DNA of 64,000 nucleotides, from NCBI GenBank assembly GCA_949297805.1, contig CASFTG010000001.1:372001-436000 (forward strand). The letters are read 5' to 3'. This DNA comes from an uncultured bacterium (GTDB lineage: Bacteria > Bacillota_I > Bacilli_A > RFN20 > CAG-826). A program made the position numbers and the translations under genes. The notes under the pieces are model-generated. The model made no database searches. It had not been told where the DNA came from and was given only the letters and a program-made list of their open reading frames with translations. This document shows, one piece after another, positions 43,354 to 52,195 of the stretch; position 1 is the first letter of the stretch, and every line of letters starts with the position of its first letter.

Positions 43354-43962
43354 TTAAAACTTATCAGGCAAATAATCTGGAATATTCAGTGCGGCGTAAG
43401 ATTCAAAGGTTTCTAAGTTCATGATATCAACTTTGGTAAAAAGGAATCCTTCAAGAAATCTTAGTTTCGTTCCGATTGATGACCTATTCGCTTTCGGAAC
43501 GAATCCCCTAAGTTTGAATACGATTTGCTGTAAAGCCGGAGCGAATTCATAGTCACCCTTTTGAAGGAATTTGTTGGCCATCCCTTGACTATATACTAAA
43601 ACAAAGTGGCTTTTGCGACGATATTCATCGAATATCTGACATGAAAGATCGAGATATATGAACGCAGTATGATAGGCTTTTTCAACAATGCTTTTGATAG
43701 CTTTCGCATTGAATATGTTGCCGCTTTTGAACTCGATGAAAATTTGATTGCCTTTGCTATCTATACAAAAGGCGTCGGCGGATTTCGGAGCGTAAAGCAA
43801 GGAATTTTTGTCTTTGTACCAGTCTTTGATTTTATCGAAATTAATAGCTTGCTTCTTCGAAGACGAAAAATAGACTGCGTTGTTGCCGCGACCATCTATT
43901 TTTGAAGTCTCGCTAATCGTAGTTATCTGACTACGTAGCACATTTATGTTTTGCTTAGTCAT
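43354..43962 (-). CDS. PD-(D/E)xK nuclease-like partner of an ATPase
   Basis: 202 residues, beginning with ATG overlapping the end of the ATPase gene by eight bases. SADAFCIDSKGNQIFIEFKSG gives the D...E-x-K pattern of restriction-like nucleases near residues 60-80. Its coupling to the ATPase suggests a two-gene anti-phage system (compare PARIS, Septu and AbiL, all ATPase plus effector). I do not identify it with a named type. Confidence 0.65.
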   Translation of the reverse strand: MTKQNINVLRSQITTISETSKIDGRGNNAVYFSSSKKQAINFDKIKDWYKDKNSLLYAPKSADAFCIDSKGNQIFIEFKSGNIFNAKAIKSIVEKAYHTAFIYLDLSCQIFDEYRRKSHFVLVYSQGMANKFLQKGDYEFAPALQQIVFKLRGFVPKANRSSIGTKLRFLEGFLFTKVDIMNLETFESYAALNIPDYLPDKF

Positions 43963-45163
43963 CTAATAGGTTCTCGAGTTCTTCAAACGGGTTAAGAAGA
44001 AGCTGATAAATCTTGTCGGTGTTAGTGGTGACGTCTTCGGCTTTAGAATACCGGCTGTGATTTGTTGTAAGGTAGTATTTGCATTTATCTGCTATTTCGT
44101 ATTTTGCTGAATACATCTGAATGGCTCTTAAGAAATACGGGCTGTGAGTCGCTAATAGTGTTTTTGTGCCAAACTCCTTGGTAAGGAGAACAATCAGTTG
44201 CGCGTATTTCAGCTGCCATTGTGGGTGAAGATTAATTTCCGGCTCGTCGAGGATAAGGATTGATCCGTCGGTGATAAGGCCGTCATTTAAAGCGTCTTTT
44301 AGGGCGATGAAAGCTTTTACGCCGTCAGAGATGTTATCCTCAGGTATGGATTTGGTCGTCCCTGATGGTTCGTAGGCTCTCACGCCATTTTCGCTTACCT
44401 CTTTCCAATCGAAAATATCGTTGATGATATTCAAGATCGCTCCTAATCGTTGGTTTATTAAGATTCGGTCGCCCATCGTTGTCTTTGCGTGACGGCTCAA
44501 TTGTTTGAATATTGATCTCAATAAATTGTCATCTTCTTCACGTCCGATTGGTTTTAACTCGAACGGGCAAGCGTTTTGGTTCCCTGATTCGCTGTAGTTT
44601 TTTAATGTATCGTTGGAGAAAGAAACTCCCCATTCGCCATCTTTGCCTGTCAAATTTATTACAGCTTCCAATGAAGAAAAAACATCGTTGATACGTTTGT
44701 TGAACTTATTGGCGAAATTCTCGCTGATGATTCGGTTGGTCCATTCTCGTTCCGTTATATTTATATATTCCTTCACCATCGAAGAAGCCTCTTTGGCTTT
44801 CTCTGGGGGAATAGGGTGAGATTTGACTATGCGCTTGATGTAGTTTTCGATATCAGTATCGCTTGGCTTTTCCTTGTTTAAAAATTCGTCATAGGCAATT
44901 ACAGCTTGATTAACGGCGTTGTGAAAATCGGCTCCAAAAGGAGAAAGGCCAAAAGATGCAGAGCTAACCAAAGAATAGGTGCAACTATCTTTTCGCATTT
45001 TAGCTATTTTGTTTTTTTTACTAACGAAAGATTCGGCGATTGCGAATAGGGCTTTTCCAATTGTGGTTTTCCCCGAATTGTTCTCGCCAGCTAATACAGT
45101 TATCCCGTTTAATTCAATAACAGCGTTTTCGATTTTTCCTACGTGGTTAATTTCTAACTTCAT
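43955..45163 (-). CDS. AAA/ABC-type (OLD-like) ATPase, probable defence sensor
   Basis: 402 residues. Walker A GENNSGKTT at residue 28, ABC-like signature region after ISDGVKAF, Walker B ILILDEPEINLHP, and switch His in LLATHSPYF. This order is that of AAA_15/AAA_21 ATPases of RecF/OLD type. A TATAAT (45202-45207 on the minus strand) and GAAAG precede it. With the nuclease-like gene it forms a two-gene unit. Confidence 0.85.
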   Translation of the reverse strand: MKLEINHVGKIENAVIELNGITVLAGENNSGKTTIGKALFAIAESFVSKKNKIAKMRKDSCTYSLVSSASFGLSPFGADFHNAVNQAVIAYDEFLNKEKPSDTDIENYIKRIVKSHPIPPEKAKEASSMVKEYINITEREWTNRIISENFANKFNKRINDVFSSLEAVINLTGKDGEWGVSFSNDTLKNYSESGNQNACPFELKPIGREEDDNLLRSIFKQLSRHAKTTMGDRILINQRLGAILNIINDIFDWKEVSENGVRAYEPSGTTKSIPEDNISDGVKAFIALKDALNDGLITDGSILILDEPEINLHPQWQLKYAQLIVLLTKEFGTKTLLATHSPYFLRAIQMYSAKYEIADKCKYYLTTNHSRYSKAEDVTTNTDKIYQLLLNPFEELENLLDD

Positions 45164-45486
45164 AAGTCTTTCAGTTTTTATAGATTTCCGTTTGCAAAGT
45201 AATTATAACCTATAGCCCAAGGGAAAAGATAGATATCTAGATTCGCATTTTAAAAGTAACTGAAAAATTAGGTAGTATATGATTTCAGCCCTTTTTGGCC
45301 GAGACTTCTTTAAATAGGTTTGCTCATCGTTTCTTTTTGTTGAGATAGGAAAATAAAATGCATTTTTTAGACGCTGCTTATTTCATTCATTTACTTATTG
45401 CAAGCAATGGCATTGCCTTTGTTAATGTCTTGGGTATATTAGGAATACTTTGTCCTTATGTTGGGTTTCTGTTTGCCCGTAATTGG

Positions 45487-48042
45487 TCAGTTGGATTCAA
45501 TGTTCACCACAACGCGACCAGTTTCATTGTGCGCGGACGGATCCGTATAAACCTTTTCCTCAATCATTTGGTCCATTGCCATAGAACCATCGAATATCAC
45601 GCGCTTGATTGGCCGATTGATGGCCTCGCCGATTAGTCGACATTCGCCCTCGTCTAGGCAAAGCATGATATCGACGTATTGGGTGTCGTTGACGAAACGA
45701 TAGCCGTCTTCGATGATCTTGTCGTAGACAGCTTGCCATATCCGCGTGCTTTTTAGTTTGCCGCTGATGCCGATCCTTTTACCGTCCCAGCGGTCGTCAA
45801 GGAGGTCGTCCATGTCTTTGGTTTTGCCGTTCTCGGCAAGGAATTCGTGGGCCTTGCTGTGTAGGTTTTTTGGCCCTCTTTTGGAATAAGGGCTATTTTC
45901 GCTTAGATTTAGCTTCTTGATTTCCCGCGAGGGGATTTGGCATTGCTTTAACACGCTCTCAGTCTCGTTGCAGATGAGTGTCTCCTGGCCGTATTTCAAC
46001 AGCAGTTCCTTGATTTTTTGCTTATTCTCTTTCAGCAATTGAGCCAAAATCTTGGCTGTCACTTTGGCGTCGTATTCCGAATCATGGCACTGGGAAGGGT
46101 CATAGTCGTCTTGCTCAAGGAAGTCCTCGCAGACTTTCTCCAATGACGGGTTTTTCCCATAGACTCCTTGGTATATCCTTTGAACATCGAAGGCGAAGAG
46201 CCCTTTTATCGGCTTCAGCTTATAACGTCGGAAAGAATAATTGAGATAGGAAAGGTCGTTCCCGACCGCGAAGCCAAAATACAACGTATAAGGCATCTTC
46301 TCGAATAAGAAGCGGATATTGTCGGCGTATTCGTCAAATTCCTTGGATTTTCGATAGGCTTCGTAATCGTTGGCCTCATATTTTAAGTGGAGATCCTTTT
46401 GGCCTTTCCTTCCGATGAGATCGAAATCGTATTTTTTCCCTTTTCCCGGATTAATCAGGCATTTATTGGTGCTTTCGATAAAGCCGTCCGCATTGGCGAT
46501 GGCGTCGCCGAATTCGCATATTTTCCCTCCTCCATTGTGCGTATTCGAGCATTCGATATCGAAGGCCACCAGATGCCGGATAGATTGGGTTTTAAGTCTA
46601 TTCATAAACTCGCTCTTCCGCTCCTTATCCTTTTCGAGCCAGGTTAAATAGGTCTTGATTTGCCTGATTGTCAGGAAGAAGCAACGGTATTTCTTGTGGT
46701 GAATCGAATCGGGGAAACCGGGGCAATAGGCGAGGTCCTGAATCATTTGGAGGAATGAATCGAGGAGCAATTCTGCGGCGGACTTGCCTCCTGGCTTGCC
46801 ATATCCGACCAGATTTTCGTAAAGCGTTTGGGGATTTCGGCACTTTTTGAATCGGGAGGCGAAGGAATCCAAAGCGATGCCTAGGTCGAATAAGGGCCTA
46901 TTCCCAAAAATGGTCTCGAGCCAATCGAGTCCTTCTTTTTGGGCGTATGCGATTTCCTCGGCAGAGCGGAATGTCACGATGTCCGGATTCGCTGTTTTGA
47001 CGATCTCTTTCAGCATAGCGATGTGGGCCGTAGCCCCTTGAACGTCGATAGGGTCAAACGATTCTTTGCAAACAATCGTTCCGGATTGGGAGGCCAAGAC
47101 ATAATTGAAGCTGAGCACATCTTTTTCGACGCCTAAATGGAATACGAGTATTTTGCGGTCAAGCGCCTCTCTCTTTTCAGGGGCGGGCTCGAGATAACGT
47201 TGACGAAGGAGGGCGATCTGTTCGGATGTGAATCCCAAGACGTTTTGGAAATATGCCTCGATCCCACCTTTTCCGTCGATCTCGCGTTGAACCGCATCGA
47301 TCCAGGAACGGTGAACTCCTTGGGCGGCCAAAGCCGATTCGTACATTTGCGGGTCGATCTCCTTTAATCCCGATTTTTCAATCATGGATTTGAATTCTTC
47401 GATATAGGCGTTGAGGAAGCGATTGGAGAGCAGATAATCCTGAACCGCGTCTTCTTCTTTGACGCCTAGGATAAGCAGGAGAAGATAAGCCAGGACTCCG
47501 GTTGCGTCTTTGCCGTCGGCGCCGTGAAATAAGGTGGCTCCTTCAGGGGAATCGATAATATATCCGATCGCCTCCTTTAAACCGGTTACCGCTTTCTGGG
47601 AGGTGACGAATTCCCGGTAGCGGAATTCCATCGCCTTCACGGCATCACCCGAATCGTCGCCAAGGTATCTACGCGAAAGAAGCAGGCAACGGCCGATGGT
47701 TTTCCGGACCTTGAGCGAGGTGATTTTGTCGAAGCGCTCGGGCAATTCGCCGATGGCAAGGTCTTCTAGGCCATCGCCAATCGGGCAATGATGATAAGCA
47801 ACCCCTTCCAGGTTAATATCCTGATTGAGCCAAACTTCTTTCGCTGCTCGAAGATCAATTACCTGACGGACTTCATGGTTTGCCACTAGGGCATCGGCTA
47901 ACTCCGGATAAAGGTAGCCAAGATCGCTGCTGCGAATGAGCCGGTGGGGCTTGATGGCCTGCCCATCGCTAGTCCGGAGCCCGCCGAGATCATGGGCGTT
48001 GCTTACGCCTCCGACGGTGATTCGTTTAATTGCTTTTGACAT
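45487..48042 (-). CDS. Pseudo-phosphatase fused to a DnaQ-like exonuclease and a BRCT domain
   Basis: 851 residues from ATG with AGGAGA; the ATG eight codons earlier has no site. Residues 1-270 are a tyrosine-phosphatase-like (Y_phosphatase3) domain (NAHDLGGLRTSDG, VIDLRAAKE), but the P-loop reads HGADGKDATG where HCxxGKDRTG is expected: both catalytic Cys and Arg are lost. Residues about 495-690 form a DEDD exonuclease (VAFDIECSN ... HDSEYDAKVTA). Residues about 765-840 look like a BRCT domain (RIGISGKLKSTRIW). Last of a three-gene operon with a MATE flippase and an APH kinase. The combined job is unknown. Confidence 0.75.
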   Translation of the reverse strand: MSKAIKRITVGGVSNAHDLGGLRTSDGQAIKPHRLIRSSDLGYLYPELADALVANHEVRQVIDLRAAKEVWLNQDINLEGVAYHHCPIGDGLEDLAIGELPERFDKITSLKVRKTIGRCLLLSRRYLGDDSGDAVKAMEFRYREFVTSQKAVTGLKEAIGYIIDSPEGATLFHGADGKDATGVLAYLLLLILGVKEEDAVQDYLLSNRFLNAYIEEFKSMIEKSGLKEIDPQMYESALAAQGVHRSWIDAVQREIDGKGGIEAYFQNVLGFTSEQIALLRQRYLEPAPEKREALDRKILVFHLGVEKDVLSFNYVLASQSGTIVCKESFDPIDVQGATAHIAMLKEIVKTANPDIVTFRSAEEIAYAQKEGLDWLETIFGNRPLFDLGIALDSFASRFKKCRNPQTLYENLVGYGKPGGKSAAELLLDSFLQMIQDLAYCPGFPDSIHHKKYRCFFLTIRQIKTYLTWLEKDKERKSEFMNRLKTQSIRHLVAFDIECSNTHNGGGKICEFGDAIANADGFIESTNKCLINPGKGKKYDFDLIGRKGQKDLHLKYEANDYEAYRKSKEFDEYADNIRFLFEKMPYTLYFGFAVGNDLSYLNYSFRRYKLKPIKGLFAFDVQRIYQGVYGKNPSLEKVCEDFLEQDDYDPSQCHDSEYDAKVTAKILAQLLKENKQKIKELLLKYGQETLICNETESVLKQCQIPSREIKKLNLSENSPYSKRGPKNLHSKAHEFLAENGKTKDMDDLLDDRWDGKRIGISGKLKSTRIWQAVYDKIIEDGYRFVNDTQYVDIMLCLDEGECRLIGEAINRPIKRVIFDGSMAMDQMIEEKVYTDPSAHNETGRVVVNIESN

Positions 48043-48052
48043 ATGATTTCTC

Positions 48053-49381
48053 CTAGATAGGTTCATTTGTTTGGTGTTCGGCTTTCTTCAGTTCGCGCTG
48101 CAAAAGCAGTTTCTCTTCGGCCCAACTGACGGCTAAGTGAACCACCATCCCGAAGCCGAACATCATGATTATGGTGTCAAGGGTCATCTCCAGTCCGGCG
48201 AATTTGTAAACCAGGTAGAAGATTCCGTAATAGCCGATGTTGATGATGGCGGAGTTCAGAAGCGAGTATTTCGTTTTGCCTAAGCCGACGAAGATGTTGT
48301 CGGGGATTTGGCATAGGGCATAGGCGATGTAGAAGCCGAATAGCTTCAAGGTGATGACATATATCTCCTCGGCGTTCTCCAGTTTCTCGACATGGCGGAA
48401 GAAGGGTAGCCAAGACGGGATTAACAGCAGCCATAGGGCGACGATCAATCCGGTGATGAGGTAGTAATTACTTTGCTTCAGTTGCTTATATCCTTCGCCG
48501 GCGTCTTTTCGGATGACCTCCCCTAAAGCACTCACCGAGATCAAGAGCCAAAGCCAAATGAAGTTATTGACGACCCAATAATTGCCGGCACTGGAAACGG
48601 AATTGACCATCTTGGCCACCATGAGAATATAGACCCCGTTATCTAGTAACGACTGTCCAACCGAGGGCAAGCCGACTTTCAGCCAGGAAAGGTACATACC
48701 CTTATCATTTTTATCGAACCAGGCTGGGCGGATTTGTCTTTCGATCGCTAGCAGGATTAGCATGGCGATGGCTAGCACCCCATTTATAAGGATGTTGGAG
48801 TAGGCGACCCCATTGACCCCGTAGGCCGGGATCAGCAGGTAGTCGGTGAGGATGAGCAGAAGCGAATTGACGATGACGTAGATATAGAAGTTCCGCTTCT
48901 TGCCGATGATGACGAAGACGACGCTGGCGAATTGGGGGATGATGCCGATGGCGAAGGCCAATGTCTCGAGGTTCAAATAGTCGACGATGGCCTCGATGTC
49001 GGCGGTCTCGGGGTTCATGAACTCGACTAGGTAACGGGCGACCCCATAGACGACCCACGAGAGGGCGGCATAGGTCAAGAAGACGGTGAGCCCGGCCTTG
49101 AATACCTGGCGGGCGAAGGTCGCTTGGCCCTTTTGGAGTTCCTTGCTTAGGATGGAATACAAAGGGATGATCAGCAGGGCCTTGATGCTTTCGCTTAGCA
49201 AATCGAACCATTCCATCTGGCCGAGGACGTCGAACTCGCTGACGTCGACCGAGGTCGAGAGGAAGAAGGTTCGAACGGTCTGGAGAATCGCGGGGAACAA
49301 AGCCACGGCGATGAGGGAGAGGTAGAGGCCCCATTGGAAGGATTTGAGGTTGCTGAAAACAGTGGCGATTCGCTGCTTCAT
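48053..49381 (-). CDS. MATE-type efflux/flippase transporter
   Basis: 442 residues, about 12 membrane helices in two halves, charged C-terminus. Ribosome site AAGGAGAAAC. The pattern fits the MATE/MOP superfamily (also polysaccharide flippases). It lies between the HTH-APH kinase and the phosphatase-like fusion with gaps of 10-18 bases, so it is in one operon. Its substrate may be what the kinase phosphorylates; inference. Confidence 0.8.
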   Translation of the reverse strand: MKQRIATVFSNLKSFQWGLYLSLIAVALFPAILQTVRTFFLSTSVDVSEFDVLGQMEWFDLLSESIKALLIIPLYSILSKELQKGQATFARQVFKAGLTVFLTYAALSWVVYGVARYLVEFMNPETADIEAIVDYLNLETLAFAIGIIPQFASVVFVIIGKKRNFYIYVIVNSLLLILTDYLLIPAYGVNGVAYSNILINGVLAIAMLILLAIERQIRPAWFDKNDKGMYLSWLKVGLPSVGQSLLDNGVYILMVAKMVNSVSSAGNYWVVNNFIWLWLLISVSALGEVIRKDAGEGYKQLKQSNYYLITGLIVALWLLLIPSWLPFFRHVEKLENAEEIYVITLKLFGFYIAYALCQIPDNIFVGLGKTKYSLLNSAIINIGYYGIFYLVYKFAGLEMTLDTIIMMFGFGMVVHLAVSWAEEKLLLQRELKKAEHQTNEPI

Positions 49382-49399
49382 AGTTGTTTCTCCTTTCTT

Positions 49400-51184
49400 T
49401 TACCCGATGTCTTGGGTAATTTGGTCGCGGAAGAGCTCGACCCAAAGTTTGCTCCAACCCACCCATTCGAAGACGCGCTGGTAGTTGGGGCTGTCCTTAG
49501 GCGTGCTAAGTCCCGCTTTGTCCATGACGGCGATGATTTTGTCGGCAAAGCCGTGCTTCAGCTCGGCCGAAGGATGATAGAAGGCGAGGGCTTCCTTGAA
49601 CCGTTCGTAGAGCTGGTTGTTGTTCCGATTGAGGTAGCCGATGTTGAGCAATTGCCAAAGGGCGTAGATCAGGTCCTCGCTTTCGCCGCCTATATGAGTT
49701 GTGTCCCAATCGATGAACCCGACCAGTTTTCCTCGGTCGAAGATGATGTTTCGGGGTGAGAGGTCGCCATGGACATAGACCCGTCCGTCCCCGAGCAGTT
49801 TCTTCGATATCTCGTCTTTTTGCTTGATGGCTTCCATCACTTGCTTAATCCAATCCATCGGCATGTCCTGCCGATAGAACAGGCTCTGGCCTTGGAAGTA
49901 GGCGAAGGCATCGAATTTCTCACCTCTTTCGAGGACTTTCGGGATGAAGGGCAGCTGGAAGGGTTCGGCTTGGCGGAGGAATTCGAACTCGATCTCGTTG
50001 TCGGAATGGGATTTCAGCAACCTCCCGTTTTCGACCCGGACGTTTTGGGGGGAGAGCCCGCCCGCTTGGGGCTTCTCGATAAACTGAAGATCATTGATGG
50101 AATTGTTCAGGTCATTGAGCAAGTCTTCCAGCTTTTGGTCGTAGTTGGTCTGGGTTTCGGTCTTGTAGGTGACGATGTTGCCATAGACCGTCATCGCTTG
50201 GCGGATGATCCCCTTGTCGTCAATGGTGCAATCGACGAATTCGGCATGCCGTTGGAATTCCTTTTTCATTCCCTGGTTATGCTTGATGCCGAATTTGACC
50301 AGCTGCTTGGCCTGCTTCAGATAGAGGTCGCAATGGCTGAGGGCGAAGGTGAGCAAGGCATGGATATAGGGGTGAGCCAATTTGACGTTGAGGTCGCTTT
50401 TCACGCTCGCTCGGGGATTGAGTTCGGATACTTTGAATTCCCGACTGGTGAGGATGGAATCGAGTATCTTGGCCGTCTTCAAGACCAAGGCGAGGTTCTT
50501 TTCCTCGCCCAGCACCCCGAGCCAATCGGAATTTTGCGGGCATTCGATGAAGGAACGGTAGATGTCGAAGTAATCCGCGAATACTTCCGGAGAGTCATAG
50601 TAGCAGATCAGTTCCAAGACTTGGGTGGCTTGATTGGGCCCCTTGATAAAGACGTTAAGATTCCGGTTGTCCCAATAATTGACTTGAGCCCCTTTCTCAT
50701 TATGTAGGGCCTTAAGCCCTTCTAAGGATTTGAACTGGAAGATGTAGTCTAAGAGGTTATTGTCGTATTCATCGTAGTTACTCCAGACTTCTCTCGTGGA
50801 GTCGGGGTCCTCACTTTTGCCGTTGAATAGGTCGAGGTAAGCTTGATAGGAGCCAAGGCTGACGGTGTAGTGGAGGCCGCGATTGACGAAGGTGCGGATT
50901 CGGAAATCCTCCTCGGACAAATCGGCGATGGTGATGCCGAGGATCCGTTCAATCGGGCCGAGATATAAGCGGTTCAAAGCCCGTTTGCCATTAAGGGCAT
51001 TTATGAAGTTGGACTTTTGACTTTGAACCTCGGCTTCTACGTCGGCGGCTCCGAGCAGACCCCGGCTTTTAAGGTCATCGTATATTTTCCTCAGCAACCA
51101 AAGGCGGCCTTCTTTCCTTTGCTCTAAGATTTTATTTATGTTCTCGGCTATGATTGTGTTTATTCTTTCGGTTGGATTGTCCAT
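49400..51184 (-). CDS. APH-family kinase with N-terminal HTH-like domain
   Basis: 594 residues from ATG with GGAGG. Residues 1-115 are helical and resemble a Cro/C1-like DNA-binding domain (SNFINALNGKRALNRLYLGPIERILGI). The middle 120-390 has no known domain. The C-terminal part is an aminoglycoside/choline kinase-like (APH) domain with catalytic VHGDLSPRNIIF and metal-binding GFIDWDTTHIGG. Founder gene of the operon; a repeated AGGTGTCAAA in its promoter region could be its own operator. Confidence 0.8.
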   Translation of the reverse strand: MDNPTERINTIIAENINKILEQRKEGRLWLLRKIYDDLKSRGLLGAADVEAEVQSQKSNFINALNGKRALNRLYLGPIERILGITIADLSEEDFRIRTFVNRGLHYTVSLGSYQAYLDLFNGKSEDPDSTREVWSNYDEYDNNLLDYIFQFKSLEGLKALHNEKGAQVNYWDNRNLNVFIKGPNQATQVLELICYYDSPEVFADYFDIYRSFIECPQNSDWLGVLGEEKNLALVLKTAKILDSILTSREFKVSELNPRASVKSDLNVKLAHPYIHALLTFALSHCDLYLKQAKQLVKFGIKHNQGMKKEFQRHAEFVDCTIDDKGIIRQAMTVYGNIVTYKTETQTNYDQKLEDLLNDLNNSINDLQFIEKPQAGGLSPQNVRVENGRLLKSHSDNEIEFEFLRQAEPFQLPFIPKVLERGEKFDAFAYFQGQSLFYRQDMPMDWIKQVMEAIKQKDEISKKLLGDGRVYVHGDLSPRNIIFDRGKLVGFIDWDTTHIGGESEDLIYALWQLLNIGYLNRNNNQLYERFKEALAFYHPSAELKHGFADKIIAVMDKAGLSTPKDSPNYQRVFEWVGWSKLWVELFRDQITQDIG

Positions 51185-51235
51185 TCTCGGGTTCCTCCGT
51201 TTGTTTCCTAAGAGCATTATTGCTCGAGAAATTTT

Positions 51236-51267
51236 AGGTGTCAAATACATTTGAAAAAGGTGTCAAA
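51236..51267 (-). promoter_or_regulatory. Promoter and repeated TTTGACACCT element of the kinase operon
   Basis: TTTGACACCT (minus strand) occurs twice, 22 bp apart. The copy nearer the gene contains TTGACA which with AATAAT 17 bp further forms a promoter. The repeats could be bound by the HTH part of the kinase. The rest of the 400-base gap to the methyltransferase shows a TATAAT at 51432 and a short open frame, described separately. Confidence 0.55.
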
Positions 51268-51451
51268 AACGTAATAATCGGCTTTTCTGAAGGTTGAAGA
51301 CCCCAGTCAATTTTGACAACTAGGGCCGGCCACCGACGAAAAATCATTGGCTGAAAGCGACCATCCCTTACCGTCATAGAGGCGGACAGTGCCCCGATAT
51401 CGGCGCTTTCTAAGGGCGAATATTGCGGTGGTATAATCGGTGACGCAACCG

Positions 51452-51616
51452 ATGGTTGTCAAAATGCTAATCAATGGTTGGTTTCGCGTTTATGGCCTGA
51501 AGACTAATATTGCTGCCCCGGTGTACGCAGTTTACGTTTTGGCTTGTAGAAATAGGCAATTTGTTTGGGAGGATTGCTTGAGTTATCTGTCTTTCGCTCC
51601 TCTAACTTTTTGGTGA
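51452..51616 (+). CDS. Short open frame of 54 residues (doubtful)
   Basis: ATG 15 bases after a TATAAT (51432-51437), no ribosome site; translation starts MVVKMLINGWF and contains a hydrophobic stretch (IAAPVYAVYVLAC). It ends 15 bases inside the convergent methyltransferase gene. Nothing known resembles it. Could be chance. Confidence 0.2.
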   Translation: MVVKMLINGWFRVYGLKTNIAAPVYAVYVLACRNRQFVWEDCLSYLSFAPLTFW

Positions 51617-52195
51617 ATCAATTGCATTAGCGATGATATTCAGCCACCGATTATCCCGATTCTGAACATCATCGGTGATCATGACATCGACTAGTTGGAG
51701 ATGAGCTTGAGCAAGAAAGGGTTCGATGGTTTTTTCGGTCATGTCGGTGTAGTAACGGCCATCCCGAGTTCCTTCATATACTCCATATTTGAAGGAGGCA
51801 TACAAGAACCCTTCCTTTCGTAAGGCCAATCGGCATTTGGCTAAGACATCAACTAACTTGGTTGAAGGGATATGGAGCAAGGAGGCGGAGGCGAAGATGA
51901 AGTCGAATTCGTTGGTATAGTCTAATTGTTTGATGTCTTGTTGGATTAGGTGGGGCAAGCCAATAGCTTGGCCGTGCCGAATGAATTCAGGACAGCTATC
52001 AAGGGAATAGACGTCATAGCCAAGGCTAAGGAAGTAAAGGGAATCCCGGCCCGATCCAAAACCGAGGTCCAATACCTTCTTGGCTTTCTGCATATAGGGC
52101 TGAACGAAAAGGTAGATGGCGGACATATCGCTGTCTTTGGTTTTAGCGATGTATTCAGAACTATGGTCAGTGTAGTAATCCTTTATCTTGTCCAT
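51602..52195 (-). CDS. Class I SAM-dependent methyltransferase
   Basis: 197 residues. Motif I is VLDLGFGSGRDSLYF with the acidic end of strand 2 in VYSLDSCPEF and ASASLLHIP as motif IV region. It resembles small TehB-like methyltransferases; no DNA-MTase NPPY motif is seen, so modification of DNA is not indicated. It overlaps the HNH gene upstream by 13 bases and is translated with it. Confidence 0.85.
   Translation of the reverse strand: MDKIKDYYTDHSSEYIAKTKDSDMSAIYLFVQPYMQKAKKVLDLGFGSGRDSLYFLSLGYDVYSLDSCPEFIRHGQAIGLPHLIQQDIKQLDYTNEFDFIFASASLLHIPSTKLVDVLAKCRLALRKEGFLYASFKYGVYEGTRDGRYYTDMTEKTIEPFLAQAHLQLVDVMITDDVQNRDNRWLNIIANAIDSPKS

Noticed and set aside
45358-45636. Plus-strand open frame of 92 residues with a hydrophobic start
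   Set aside because: Half of it is antisense to the end of the phosphatase-exonuclease gene; no ribosome site and no family resemblance. The first 40 codons could be a small membrane peptide but cannot be supported.
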